NCBI RefSeq assembly: GCF_003865135.1
Contig: NZ_BHZC01000001.1
Coordinates: 4,836,001 to 4,900,000 of the forward strand
Direction of reading: 5' to 3'
Length of the DNA: 64,000 bases
Source of the DNA: Streptomyces chrestomyceticus JCM 4735
GTDB taxonomy: Bacteria; Actinomycetota; Actinomycetes; Streptomycetales; Streptomycetaceae
Positions 7,390-16,440 of this stretch are shown in pieces. A model generated the notes under the pieces. That model ran no database searches, had not been told where the DNA came from, and was given only the letters and a program-made list of their open reading frames with translations. The position numbers were made by a program, and so were the translations under genes. Each line of letters begins with the position of its first letter. Position 1 is the stretch's first letter.

Positions 7390-9066
7390 GTGAATCAGCC
7401 ACCCACGCTGGACGAGCCGCCCCCGGACGAAGCACCCCCGGAGGCGGCCCGTCCGGAACCGTCGGCGTGGGCCCCGATGCGCCGCCGGATGTTCCGGGCG
7501 CTGTGGATCGCCCAGCTCGCCGCCAACATGGGCACCTGGATGCAGACCGTCGGCGCCCAGTGGCTGATGGGCGACCTCGGCGGCGGCCCGCTGGAGGTCG
7601 CCCTCGTCCAGACGGCCACCACCCTGCCGGTCTTCGCGCTGGTGGTGCCCGCCGGAGCGCTCGGCGACATCCTCGACCAACGGCGGCTGCTCCTCGGCGG
7701 GCAGCTCCTGATGTTCATCGGGGCGGCCGGCCTGGCCGCCGTCACCGCCGGTGACCGGGCCACCCCGACCCTGCTGCTCCTGCTCACCGCCGTGATGGGC
7801 GTCGGCGAGGCCTTCTGCATCTCCTCCTTCCAGTCCATCCAGCCCGAACTGGTCACCAAGGACGAGATCCCCCAGGCGGCCCTCCTCAACAGCGCCAACG
7901 GCAACGTCGCGCGCGCCGCCGGACCGGCCCTCGGCGGCATCCTGATCTCCGCCGCCGGACCGGCGGCCACCTTCGGGATCAACGCGCTGTCCTTCCTGGG
8001 CGTCATGATCGTCCTGTACGCCTGGCGGCGGCCCGCCACCCACCGCCCGCTGGGCTCGGAGCACGTACGCGGCGCGATCCGCGCGGGCGCCCGGTACGTC
8101 CGCAGGGCTCCGGAGTTCGGCGCCGTACTCGGCCGCTCCGGGCTGTTCATGCTCTTCGCGGGCGGCCTGTGGGCGCTGCTCCCGGCGATCGCCCGCGGCC
8201 CGCTGGGCATGAGCGCGGGCGGCTACGGGCTGCTGCTCGGCTGCGTCGGGGTGGGCGCGGTGGCCGGTGCGCTGGCCCTGCCCGCGGTACGGCCCCGTAC
8301 GACGACGAACGGCCTGGTCACCGTCGCGATGATCCTGTACGCGGCCACCATGGCCGTGATCGGACTGGTCACGTCGTCGATCGTCGCCGCCGTCGCACTG
8401 ATCATCTCGGGGCTGGCCTGGGTGGCGGTGCTGTCCACCCTCTCCGCCTCCGCCCAGATCCTGCTCCCCGTCTGGGCGCGCACCCGCGCGCTCGCCTACT
8501 ACCAGCTCGTCTTCATGGGCGGCCAGGCGGTGGGCGGGGTGGGCTGGGGACTGGTGGCCGACTGGTTCGGCGTGCAGAGCGCGTTCGTGATCGCGGGCAT
8601 CGGGCTGGCCCTGACCACGGTGGTGGGCATGCGGACGATGCCGATGCCCGCGGGCCACATCGACATGGAACACGTCCAGCACTGGCCCGAGGCGGAGAGC
8701 ATGGAGACGCCGGGCCGCAACATCGGGCCCGTCATGGTCATCGTGGAGTGGCGGGTGGACCGGCCGGACGCGGAGGCGTTCATCCGGGCCATGCGCCCGG
8801 TCGGGCAGGCGCGGCGGCGCACCGGCGCCACGATGTGGGGCCTGTACGAGGACATGGACGACCCGACGCTGTTCCTCGAAACGTTCACCGTCGTCTCCGA
8901 GCGGGAACACCTGCGCCAGCATCTGGAACGCGGGACCAAGGAGGACCAGGAGCTGGAGCTCCGGGCGCGCGGCCTGACCCGCCCCGGGAGCGCTCCCCGC
9001 GTACGGCATCTGATCTGGGCGTACGCACTGGACCGCGACGAGGAGCTGACGGCGCACGAGCACTGA
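7390..9066 (+). CDS. MFS_3 (EntS-like) exporter with C-terminal soluble domain
   Basis: A 558-aa protein starting at GTG 7390, with GAGGAGA nine bases upstream. Residues about 30-440 hold 10-12 membrane segments of the transmembrane secretion effector (enterobactin-exporter-like) MFS_3 family. Evidence includes MFRALWIAQLAANMGTWMQ at TM1 and the GDILDQRRLL loop. Residues about 445-558 form a soluble domain (MVIVEWRVDRPDAEAF, then LFLETFTVVSEREHLRQH) that looks like a dimeric alpha/beta-barrel (antibiotic biosynthesis monooxygenase-like). It follows the sugar dehydrogenase by 90 bases. The transported compound is unknown. Confidence 0.82.
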   Translation: MNQPPTLDEPPPDEAPPEAARPEPSAWAPMRRRMFRALWIAQLAANMGTWMQTVGAQWLMGDLGGGPLEVALVQTATTLPVFALVVPAGALGDILDQRRLLLGGQLLMFIGAAGLAAVTAGDRATPTLLLLLTAVMGVGEAFCISSFQSIQPELVTKDEIPQAALLNSANGNVARAAGPALGGILISAAGPAATFGINALSFLGVMIVLYAWRRPATHRPLGSEHVRGAIRAGARYVRRAPEFGAVLGRSGLFMLFAGGLWALLPAIARGPLGMSAGGYGLLLGCVGVGAVAGALALPAVRPRTTTNGLVTVAMILYAATMAVIGLVTSSIVAAVALIISGLAWVAVLSTLSASAQILLPVWARTRALAYYQLVFMGGQAVGGVGWGLVADWFGVQSAFVIAGIGLALTTVVGMRTMPMPAGHIDMEHVQHWPEAESMETPGRNIGPVMVIVEWRVDRPDAEAFIRAMRPVGQARRRTGATMWGLYEDMDDPTLFLETFTVVSEREHLRQHLERGTKEDQELELRARGLTRPGSAPRVRHLIWAYALDRDEELTAHEH

Positions 9067-9185
9067 GGCGGGGCGCGCCGACTGTGCTGTGCGCCCCTGG
9101 TCCGCCCCGTCCGCACCCTCCCCGCCCCCGTCCGCATCCTGGACCGCCCTCCCGGACGCATACGTGTTGTATCTATGCTGTGCAC

Positions 9186-9905
9186 ATGTCCTCAGCCGCC
9201 GCTCCGGTCACCTCTGCCCCGGAAACCCCAAGCACCACGAACGCTGCCGCCCCCACCCCCGCTCCCGCCAAAGCCCCGCCCGCCGCCGAACGCGTCTACG
9301 CGTACGTCAAGCAGGCCGTACTGGAGCGCCACTACGAGGGCGGCATGCTGCTCACCGAAGGGGAGCTGGCCGAGGCGGTCGGCGTGTCGCGCACGCCCGT
9401 ACGGGAAGCGCTGCTGCGCCTGGAGGTCGAAGGGCTGCTGAAGCTCTACCCGAAGAAGGGCGCCATGGTCCTGCCGGTCTCCGCACAGGAGATCGCGGAC
9501 GTGGTGGAGACCCGGCTGCTCGTCGAGGAGCACGCCGCGCGCAAGGCCGTGCCGGCCGCCCCCGCGCTCATCGCCGAGCTGGAGGAACAGCTCGCCAAGA
9601 TGGTGGAGCTGGCCGCCTCCGGCGACCTCGCCGCCGTCTCCGTGGCCGACCGCTGCTTCCACGCCGCGATCGTGCGCAGCGCCGGCAACCAGATCCTGGA
9701 CCGGCTGTACGAGCAACTGCGGGACCGGCAGCTCCGGATGGGTGTCGCCGTGATGCACGCCAACCCGGACCGGATCGCGAAGAACATCGCGGAGCACGGC
9801 GAGATCCTCCAGGCGCTGCGCGCCGGGGACGCGGCCGCGGCCGTGGACGCCGTGCACCGCCACGTGAGCTGGGTGCGGAACCTGGCGCAGGGGGACGTCC
9901 GATGA
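9186..9905 (+). CDS. GntR family regulator, FadR (FCD) subfamily
   Basis: A 239-aa regulator. A Pro/Ala-rich tail of about 33 residues is followed by a winged helix at about 35-100 (LAEAVGVSRTPVREALLRLE is diagnostic of GntR). The C-terminal FCD helical bundle carries metal/ligand histidines (FHAAIV, then EHGEIL and HRHV). It overlaps the following MFS gene by four bases (ATGA), so it very probably regulates that transporter in response to a small carboxylate-like ligand. A TATGCT -10-like box seven bases before the ATG suggests a nearly leaderless mRNA. Confidence 0.88.
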   Translation: MSSAAAPVTSAPETPSTTNAAAPTPAPAKAPPAAERVYAYVKQAVLERHYEGGMLLTEGELAEAVGVSRTPVREALLRLEVEGLLKLYPKKGAMVLPVSAQEIADVVETRLLVEEHAARKAVPAAPALIAELEEQLAKMVELAASGDLAAVSVADRCFHAAIVRSAGNQILDRLYEQLRDRQLRMGVAVMHANPDRIAKNIAEHGEILQALRAGDAAAAVDAVHRHVSWVRNLAQGDVR

Positions 9906-11221
9906 GCGGATCCACCACCGGCCACGGCACCCTGCTCCCCGGCGACCCGCCCGGCGGCCGCAAGGCCATGGCCGTCTGGGGCATCGGCGTCGCCGTCTAC
10001 TTCGTGGCGATCACCTACCGGACGAGCCTCGGTGTGGCGGGCCTGGACGCGGCGGAACGTTTCCACATCAACGCCTCCGCGCTCTCCACCTTCTCCATCC
10101 TCCAGTTGCTCGTCTACGCGGGCATGCAGATACCCGTCGGCCTGATGGTCGACCGGCTAGGCACCAAGAAGGTGCTGATCCTGGGCGTCGTGCTGTACAC
10201 CGTCGGCCAGTTCGGCTTCGCGCTGTCGCAGTCGTACGCCATGGCGCTGGGCTCGCGCGCGCTGCTCGGCTGCGGTGACGCGCTGACGTTCATCAGCGTG
10301 CTGCGGCTGGGCGCGCGCTGGTTCCCGGCCCGCCGGGGCCCGCTGATAGCGCAGATCGCCGCCCTCATCGGCATGGCGGGCAACCTCGTCTCCACCCTCG
10401 TCCTGGCCCGCCTCCTGCACACCTTCGGCTGGACCCCGACCTTCGTGGCCAGCGCGCTGGGCGGCTTCGTCGTCCTCGCCCTGGTGCTGGCCTTCCTCAA
10501 GGACCACCCCGAGGGTTACGAGCCCGCTCCGGCGCCCGCCACACACACCGGCGGCGCGTACGTCCGCCGCCAGATAGCCGACGCCTGGCGCGAGCCGGGC
10601 ACCCGGCTGGGCATGTGGGTGCACTTCACCACCCAGTTCCCGGCGATGGTCTTCCTGCTGCTGTGGGGCCTGCCGTTCCTCGTCGAGGCCCAGGGCCTGA
10701 CGCGCGGCGAAGCGGGCGAACTGCTCACCCTCGTCGTGCTGTCCAACATGGTCGTCGGCCTGGTCTACGGGCAGGTCATCGCCCGCCACCACAACGCCCG
10801 TACGCCGCTGGCGCTCGGTACCGTCGCCGCCACCGCGCTGCTGTGGGCGGTCACGCTGGCCTGGCCGGCCGACCACGCGCCCGGATGGCTGCTGATCGTC
10901 CTGTGCACCGTGCTCGGCGCCTGCGGCCCCGCCTCGATGATCGGCTTCGACTTCGCCCGCCCGGCCAACCCGCCGGAGCGCCAGGGCACCGCCTCCGGCA
11001 TCGTCAACATGGGCGGCTTCACCGCGTCGATGACCACGCTGCTGGCGATCGGCGTCCTGCTGGACGCGACCGGCGACAACTACCGGATCGCGTTCGTCTC
11101 CGTCTTCGTCCTGGAGGCGCTGGGCGTCGCACAGATCCTGCGGCTGCGCGGCCAGGCGCACCGGCGGGAGCGGGAGCGGCTGGTGACCAGCCGGGTGGAG
11201 GCGGTGCACGTACCGGCGTGA
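9902..11221 (+). CDS. MFS transporter, ACS/NNP-like
   Basis: A 439-aa, 12-segment major facilitator. It carries GLMVDRLGTKKVLILG between TM2 and TM3 and the anion-porter-like segment LGCGDALTFISVLRLGARWF. Its start overlaps the stop of the GntR gene, so the two are translationally coupled. The pairing with an FCD-type GntR regulator points to uptake of an organic acid or related small metabolite. The substrate cannot be told from the sequence. Confidence 0.85.
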   Translation: MSGSTTGHGTLLPGDPPGGRKAMAVWGIGVAVYFVAITYRTSLGVAGLDAAERFHINASALSTFSILQLLVYAGMQIPVGLMVDRLGTKKVLILGVVLYTVGQFGFALSQSYAMALGSRALLGCGDALTFISVLRLGARWFPARRGPLIAQIAALIGMAGNLVSTLVLARLLHTFGWTPTFVASALGGFVVLALVLAFLKDHPEGYEPAPAPATHTGGAYVRRQIADAWREPGTRLGMWVHFTTQFPAMVFLLLWGLPFLVEAQGLTRGEAGELLTLVVLSNMVVGLVYGQVIARHHNARTPLALGTVAATALLWAVTLAWPADHAPGWLLIVLCTVLGACGPASMIGFDFARPANPPERQGTASGIVNMGGFTASMTTLLAIGVLLDATGDNYRIAFVSVFVLEALGVAQILRLRGQAHRRERERLVTSRVEAVHVPA

Positions 11222-11228
11222 GGGGCCG

Positions 11229-11273
11229 GGCGGGGGCGACCCCGCCGCACGCCGCAAGCGCTCGCGCTTTACG
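11229..11273. terminator. candidate terminator between convergent genes
   Basis: GGCGGGG-GCGA-CCCCGCC (11229-11246) is a perfect 7-bp stem with a tetraloop. A second small stem AAGCG-CTCG-CGCTT follows and runs into TTA near 11270. It lies between the convergent MFS and MDMPI genes. Confidence 0.5.
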
Positions 11274-11300
11274 ACGTACCCGTGCCCGTACTGGTACTCC

Positions 11301-12125
11301 TCACGGCGTGACCGCGAAATGCTCCAGCACCGCGTCCGCCAGCGGCCGGTCGCCGTCGATCTTCACCTGGTCGGCGACGGCGGCGGGCCGCACCCGGCCG
11401 CAGGCCAGCCGGAAGAACGTCTCCCAGTCCATCGACAGCGTCACGGCCGGGCCGAGCGAGACGCTCTCGTCGATCGTGCCGTTGCCCTGCGCGTCCACCC
11501 GGACCGTCCGCATGAACTCCAGCGCGCCGCCCACGTCGAAGACCACCGCCGAATCGGCGGGCGCGCCCGCGTCCTTGGCGACCACCTTCGGCAGCGCGAG
11601 CAGCAGCAGGTCCCGGGTGAGCTGCGCGCCGGGGGAGTCGAGGTTGCCGGGCAGGTTCAGCGCGTGGCGCAGGTCCTGCTCGTGGACCCAGACGTCGAAC
11701 GCCCGCTGCCGCAGGGCGTACGCGAGCGTGCGGTCCTCACCGAGCGGGGTGCGCAGCACCGTCTCGGGGTCGCGGGTCTCGTTGCGCAGCGACCGCGCGC
11801 GCCGGATGACCATGTACTCCAGCTCGGCGGTCATCTCCGGACCGGTGTGGTGCCGCCGGACGTCCACCTGGAGCTCCATCCGGCGGGCGAATTCCGTGCG
11901 TACGTGGTAGAGGTCGCGCGGCAGGGAGTGGATGGGCCGGGGGTCCCCGAGCATCTCGCTCTCCAGGCCGATGATGTGCGAGACGATGTCGCGCACGGAC
12001 CACCCCGGGAGGTCCGTCGCCCGGTTCCACTCGCCCTCGACGAGTGGCTTGACCAGCTCGGATATCGCTTCGATGGAGTGCGTCCAGGCGTCGATGGAGG
12101 GCTGCAGGCTGGGATGGACGGTCAC
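11301..12125 (-). CDS. maleylpyruvate isomerase family mycothiol-dependent enzyme
   Basis: A 274-aa protein with an N-terminal MDMPI/DinB-like four-helix bundle at residues about 5-160, then a C-terminal domain of the MDMPI_C kind. The expected metal-site residues are visible: H50 in VSHIIGLE and H148 in VWVHEQDLRH. Relatives use mycothiol as cofactor in isomerase or transferase reactions, or have unknown substrates. It is divergent from the nitrilase-like gene. The specific reaction is unknown. Confidence 0.8.
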   Translation of the reverse strand: MTVHPSLQPSIDAWTHSIEAISELVKPLVEGEWNRATDLPGWSVRDIVSHIIGLESEMLGDPRPIHSLPRDLYHVRTEFARRMELQVDVRRHHTGPEMTAELEYMVIRRARSLRNETRDPETVLRTPLGEDRTLAYALRQRAFDVWVHEQDLRHALNLPGNLDSPGAQLTRDLLLLALPKVVAKDAGAPADSAVVFDVGGALEFMRTVRVDAQGNGTIDESVSLGPAVTLSMDWETFFRLACGRVRPAAVADQVKIDGDRPLADAVLEHFAVTP

Positions 12126-12269
12126 GGGACCCCTCGGACGGTTCGTACGCGGGCTGCGGTCTGTGCAGTTAAGTTACGCTGCGCACGGGTACCCCGGCAG
12201 CGCTTTCGGGTGACCATCGTAGGCTGATTTTTGACGGCGGACCGGCTCGAATGCTTAGGCGGTGGTACT

Positions 12270-13058
12270 GTGCGCGCTTCACTGATCCAGATGCACGTGG
12301 ACCCGGCGGAACCAGTCAATTCACGCCGTGAACGGGCCGGTTCACTGATCCGCGAGCGAGCGAGCAGCGATCTCGTCGTCCTCCCCGAACTGTGGCCGGT
12401 CGGCGCCTTCGCGTTCGAGACCTTCGCCGACCAGGCGGAACCCTTCGAGGGCCCCACACACCAGGCGATGTCGCAGGCCGCGCGCGACGCCGGCGTCTGG
12501 CTGCACGCGGGCTCCTTCGTCGAACGGGCCCCCGACGGCACCCTCTACAACACGTCCCTGGTCTTCTCCCCGGACGGCGCCCTCGCCGCCTCCTACCGCA
12601 AGATCCACCGCTTCGGCTTCGACAAGGGCGAAGCGGTCCTGATGGGGGCCGGCGACACACCGGTCACGGTGCCGCTCCCCGACACCACCCTGGGCCTCGC
12701 CACCTGCTACGACCTGCGCTTTCCCGAACTCTTCCGGCAGTTGGTGGACGCCGGCGCGCAGACCCTCGTCATCCCCGCGGGCTGGCCCGCCCGCCGCCGC
12801 GCGCACTGGTCGCTGCTGGCCCGCGCCCGCGCGGTCGAGAACCAGAGCTACGTACTGGCCTGCGGCACCGCGGGCACCAACGGCGGCGTCGAGCAGGCCG
12901 GCCACAGCGTCGTCGTCGACCCGTGGGGCGAGGTCCTCGCGGAGGCCGGACCGTACGAGGAAGTGCTCACCGTCGACCTGGACCCGGCCAAGGTGGCGAA
13001 GACCCGCGCCGACTTCCCGGCCCTGCGCGACCGCGTACTGGGCCTCGACACCCCGTAA
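12270..13058 (+). CDS. carbon-nitrogen hydrolase (nitrilase/omega-amidase type)
   Basis: A 262-aa enzyme from GTG 12270. An upstream in-frame TTG is less likely because family proteins begin at the RASLIQM strand. The Glu-Lys-Cys triad is complete: E40 in VVLPELWP, K111 in YRKIHRFGFDKGE, and C146 in LATCYDLRFPEL. The length fits single-domain NIT2/omega-amidase-like hydrolases, which cleave amides of small carboxylic acids. RARAVENQSYV matches the conserved late motif. The likely role is metabolite repair or amide salvage. Confidence 0.88.
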   Translation: MRASLIQMHVDPAEPVNSRRERAGSLIRERASSDLVVLPELWPVGAFAFETFADQAEPFEGPTHQAMSQAARDAGVWLHAGSFVERAPDGTLYNTSLVFSPDGALAASYRKIHRFGFDKGEAVLMGAGDTPVTVPLPDTTLGLATCYDLRFPELFRQLVDAGAQTLVIPAGWPARRRAHWSLLARARAVENQSYVLACGTAGTNGGVEQAGHSVVVDPWGEVLAEAGPYEEVLTVDLDPAKVAKTRADFPALRDRVLGLDTP

Positions 13059-13081
13059 ACCCGCACCTCGGTGCTTCCCCC

Positions 13082-13585
13082 TCAATCCTCCCCCCGCTCC
13101 CTCTCCGCAAGCCGGATCACACACACCGCCACGGCGATCAGCAGCGCCGCGTCGGCGTCCTCCCGCACCACGTGCACCGCATAGGTGTCCCGTACGGACA
13201 GCCAGCGGCGCGAGATGTCCGCGAGCAGTTCGCCGTCGTACTCGACGGCGAACTCGCGGTCCAGGATCTTGCCGCTGACGTCCAGCTCGGTGCCGTCCAC
13301 CAGCTCGACCCGGTAGTGGTTGCGCAGCAGCGACAGCCGCTTGCGCCGGACGGTGGCCAGCGGCCGGTCGTCCCGCTCGATCGTCATGGTGTCGCGCAGG
13401 GCGAGCCACTTCTTGCGGATGGTCACCAGCACCCGCCGCTCGGTGTCCTTCAGCTCGAAGGTCTCCCGCAGCCGCAGCGCCTTGCCGTCGACGAGATAGG
13501 CATGCCGTCCGTGCTCGTCGTCGATCCAGTAGTCGTCACCGATGCCGAAGATCCGGTCGTGCACGAGAAACTTCATGGCAGCCAT
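13082..13585 (-). CDS. LURP-one-related (Tubby-like) family protein
   Basis: A 167-aa protein. A second start three codons later (13574-13576) is about as good. It is built of repeated beta-strand pairs typical of LURP-one/DUF567: IFGIGDDYWIDDE, then AYLVDGKALRLRETFELKD and RDTMTIERDDRPLATVRR. These form a 12-stranded barrel with a central helix. The C-terminal helix (LLIAVAVCVIRL) is hydrophobic, as in phospholipid scramblase relatives. The bacterial role is unknown. It is convergent with the hydrolase gene. Confidence 0.8.
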   Translation of the reverse strand: MAAMKFLVHDRIFGIGDDYWIDDEHGRHAYLVDGKALRLRETFELKDTERRVLVTIRKKWLALRDTMTIERDDRPLATVRRKRLSLLRNHYRVELVDGTELDVSGKILDREFAVEYDGELLADISRRWLSVRDTYAVHVVREDADAALLIAVAVCVIRLAERERGED

Positions 13586-13725
13586 GTTCCCGGCCACCCC
13601 GCCCCCACGCGCCCGTACGCCCCGGGACACGCCGCCACGCGGCCCGCCCGCGCACCCAGGTGACCTTCCCCGTCCCCACGCGGGTCCTTCGCCCCCATGA
13701 GCCACCGCACCCGGACCATGACCCC

Positions 13726-13914
13726 ATGGCAGACGCGGCGACGACACGGCGCTTCACCCCGTACCCGGGCTGCACCCGCTGCGCCCACCTCGACACGGCC
13801 CGCCACCACGCGGCAGCCACCCACGACCGCAGCGCCGAGACGGACGCCCGGGTCCTGATCAGACAGCACATGCGGACGGTTCATGGGACGGAGTTGGAGG
13901 CGGGGTGGACGTGA
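13726..13914 (+). CDS. small CxxC protein, paralogue of the one at 21606
   Basis: A 62-aa protein from ATG 13726 with the motif PGCTRC near residue 17, then a helical part HDRSAETDARVLIRQH and an MRTVHG ending. The same pattern (PGCETC...SDASAQTDANVLMRQH...EHG) occurs in the protein at 21606, so these are paralogues. The pattern suggests a small metal-binding or redox protein. It has no signal peptide. Confidence 0.65.
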   Translation: MADAATTRRFTPYPGCTRCAHLDTARHHAAATHDRSAETDARVLIRQHMRTVHGTELEAGWT

Positions 13915-13980
13915 GGCGCGGAGGCGATGGAACAGACATTGAACTGCCGCCGCACCAGCATCCGTGCGTCCGACCGTGGT

Positions 13981-14484
13981 CTACGCGGGCATCACACCGT
14001 GCTGACGTTCGCATCCGTCATGCTGCAAATGCAGACGACGGAGGTCCTGCAGAGCAGCGACGGGAAATGGGTACCGCACCCACTTCGCCCGATAGCCGTC
14101 CTCCCCGTGGAGCCGGAGCACCGACTGAGCCGCCTCCAGGACGACGTGCCCGAGGAGGCCGAGGGGCTGAGTGGAGGTCCACGAGAGTGTGCCTGCCTGG
14201 TCCGGCACGTCGAAGCTCGTGGACATGTCGGGAAACCGGTAGATCGCGACGTGCACGTCCGAGCTTGTGCGGCGCAGCACCCACCGCACTTCGGCCGGCT
14301 CAAGATCGAAGGAGAAACGCTGGACGGAGAGGTGACCGTAGAGCCCTGCGACACCGTGGAGCACGTCCGCAAGGGCGTCCGTGCAGTAGCTTACAAAGTC
14401 TTTCTGCTCCCTTGCACCGTCCGCTATGCGGCAGGTCGCCCAACCACTACCCCTGAGTTCCCAGCTGAATTCAAGCTGACTCAT
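13981..14484 (-). CDS. conserved hypothetical protein
   Basis: A 167-aa protein starting at ATG 14484, preceded by a G-rich ribosome site. It has alternating strands and helices (LEFSWELRGSGWATCRIADG, then DALADVLHGVAGLYG and VRWVLRR). No membrane segment or signal is visible. Its size and acidic, strand-rich start resemble small actinomycete proteins often found near polymorphic-toxin or contact-dependent immunity genes, but I cannot confirm that here. It lies just upstream of the integrated element and is presumably host DNA. Confidence 0.6.
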   Translation of the reverse strand: MSQLEFSWELRGSGWATCRIADGAREQKDFVSYCTDALADVLHGVAGLYGHLSVQRFSFDLEPAEVRWVLRRTSSDVHVAIYRFPDMSTSFDVPDQAGTLSWTSTQPLGLLGHVVLEAAQSVLRLHGEDGYRAKWVRYPFPVAALQDLRRLHLQHDGCERQHGVMPA

Positions 14485-14633
14485 GCCGCCCCCCCCTGCC
14501 AGTGATCTTCTCTCGAAGACGACGGTACAGCGGCGTTGTCCGGCGGAGACCACGGCAACCGCGCGGTGCCTGAGACCGGACCGCCGACGGCCCTCTGAGC
14601 TGACGGGGAATGGCCTGACTGAGCAGGCGTTTC

Positions 14634-14840
14634 GTACGGGTGTGAACCCGCGTTCACGGGCGGGTGGCAAGCTTGAAGCATGAACGACGCCGCCCCCGTT
14701 TCGAACACCCCCCCCGCCGTGCCCGTGTCCGCGCCCCCGAGCTGATCGGCAAGGGCGGCTGGCTGAACACGGGTGGAAAAGAGCTCACCCTCGCCGACCT
14801 GCGGGGTAAGTGCGGCGTTGTGAATTTTTGGATTTCCTGA
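14634..14840 (+). pseudogene. decayed 5' fragment of the thioredoxin/NHL gene (left junction)
   Basis: From about 14634 to 14832 the DNA matches the start of the thioredoxin/NHL gene at 17045-17251, roughly three bases in four. This includes the leader TGGCAAGCTTGAA and the ATG (here 14680). The protein similarity RARVRAPELIGKGGW needs a frame change inside a C-run near 14706-14713. Read from the ATG, the frame stops after 21 codons. The fragment ends at ATTTTTGGA (14824-14832), after which the integrase region begins. It is best explained as the original host 5' end cut off by integration and now decaying. Confidence 0.75.
14824..14832 (+). other. left attachment-site core (attL candidate)
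   Basis: ATTTTTGGA is the last sequence shared by the left 5' fragment and the intact gene at 17243-17251. It falls in the codons for the DFW/NFW residues just before the thioredoxin active site. Similarity breaks abruptly after it, as expected for a serine-integrase crossover core. Confidence 0.6.
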
Positions 14841-14874
14841 ACCAATGTGAGCACTCCTCGCTAGCGTTGGAGAT

Positions 14875-16440
14875 GTGCACCAACACACCACTGCTGACCT
14901 GTACTTGCGTCTATCCCTGGACGGGGAGGGAAAGACGGCGATCGACCGCCAGGAAGCCGACTGCCGCGCATGGGCGGAGCGGAACGGACTGACCGTCCGC
15001 AAGGTCCACATCGACCGTGGGCGTTCCGGTTACAAGAACGTCAGCCGCAAGGGATTCGACGCGGCGATCACAGCAGCCACGGCCGGCGTCGTGGGCGTTC
15101 TGATCGTCTGGAAGCTCGACCGTCTGTCCCGCAAGGGCATCGGCGAGGTCGGCAAGGCGCTGGATGACATGAGCCGGGTCGGCGGACGGTTGGTCTCCGT
15201 CATGGACGGCCTCGACACGAAGAACGACAGCGCCAGGGCCACCATCGCGATGCTGGCGGAACTGGCGCGCGACGAGTCCCGCAACCTTGGGATGCGCGTC
15301 GGCAACGCCAAGCGGTACCTACGCCAGCGGGGCCAGTGGATCGGCGGGCAGCCGCCTTACGGCCTGCTGGTGGACTCGGAGACGAAGAAGCTCGTCCACG
15401 ACCCCGAGACCGTCGTCTACGCCCGCCTGATCGCCGACGAGGCGCTGTCCGGGAAGGCCCTCGTCCACGTCGCCCGGCTGCTGAACGAGCACGGGGTGGA
15501 GTCCGCCCGTGGAGGCGAGTGGAACTCGTCCAGCGTCATGCAGCTCCTTCGCTCACCGGCCTTCGCCGGTCTCACGCCGCAGACCGAGTACGAGGAGCAG
15601 CCGGACGGGACGCGTAAGTACATGAACCGGGTCTCTCCTTACCGAGACCCGGAGACGCTCGACACCGTGAGTATCGGCGAGGGGATCATCACGGTCGGGG
15701 AGCGTGAACTCATTCTCCGGCAGCTTGAAGCGCGTACGTTCCCTCTGGCGGGGAAGCGGCACGGCCACAAGCAAGGGAAGTCATTGCTCACCGGCATAGC
15801 GCGTTGTGGGCTCTGTGGGACCCGGATGAGTAAGGCTGGCACGTCGTACCAGTGCTCCAGCCACCGCATAGGGCGAGGATGCTCCGGCGTCTCGGCTCGG
15901 GTGGAGAGCGTCGACGATTACGTGACCCGGGCGTTCCTCTCACACCTGCCGTCCCTGGAACCTCAGGACCCGCTGCTCGCTGTGATCGCCGATCGCTGGG
16001 TACGGAGGGAGGACCCGGAGGTCTTCGCGAAGCGGGACGCGATCGAGGCGGAGATCGCGGACGAGGGGGCTCGTCTGGCGGACCTGGAGGAGGCCAGGTA
16101 CGTCCGTGGCGAATTCACTGGCGCAGACGCGATTGACCGGTACGACCGGCTCGCAGGACGACTTCGTACCCGGATCGAGGGGCTGCGCGCGGACCTACTG
16201 CGAATGCCGACCCCTTCCGTGGACATCTCTCCTCTCCTGGATGCGGGCCTGCTGCGTGAAGCTTGGGGAGCCGACGACACGGCCGGAAGACGTGTACGCC
16301 TTGGCCTCGCAATCGATCGAGTGGAAGTCCGGCGAGGCAGGGTGGGCGTGAGGTTCGATGGTGACGAGCGCTGCCGGATCATCTGGGCGGCGGGAGACGG
16401 TGCTGAGGAGGATTCGTCGGGTGACGAAGTGACGGAATGA
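14875..16440 (+). CDS. large serine recombinase (integrase)
   Basis: A 521-aa site-specific recombinase. Residues 1-150 form the resolvase domain, with catalytic serine S14 in YLRLSLDGE and the WKLDRLSRKG arginines. Residues about 160-260 are the recombinase DNA-binding domain. Residues 308-340 are the zinc ribbon, with cysteines 311, 314, 327 and 336. A coiled coil follows at about 375-430. Length and architecture match phage and integrative-element integrases. The start is GTG 14875, with GGAG only two bases before it; an ATG two bases upstream is out of frame. It lies 43 bases from the attL core, as is typical for such elements. Confidence 0.93.
   Translation: MHQHTTADLYLRLSLDGEGKTAIDRQEADCRAWAERNGLTVRKVHIDRGRSGYKNVSRKGFDAAITAATAGVVGVLIVWKLDRLSRKGIGEVGKALDDMSRVGGRLVSVMDGLDTKNDSARATIAMLAELARDESRNLGMRVGNAKRYLRQRGQWIGGQPPYGLLVDSETKKLVHDPETVVYARLIADEALSGKALVHVARLLNEHGVESARGGEWNSSSVMQLLRSPAFAGLTPQTEYEEQPDGTRKYMNRVSPYRDPETLDTVSIGEGIITVGERELILRQLEARTFPLAGKRHGHKQGKSLLTGIARCGLCGTRMSKAGTSYQCSSHRIGRGCSGVSARVESVDDYVTRAFLSHLPSLEPQDPLLAVIADRWVRREDPEVFAKRDAIEAEIADEGARLADLEEARYVRGEFTGADAIDRYDRLAGRLRTRIEGLRADLLRMPTPSVDISPLLDAGLLREAWGADDTAGRRVRLGLAIDRVEVRRGRVGVRFDGDERCRIIWAAGDGAEEDSSGDEVTE

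Noticed and set aside
5794..9063. 1089-codon minus-strand open frame opposite the sugar dehydrogenase and exporter genes
   Set aside because: It is composed mainly of Arg/Gly/Pro/His-rich residues with no domain, as expected for the antisense frame of GC-rich genes. The plus-strand genes have clear domains and ribosome sites.
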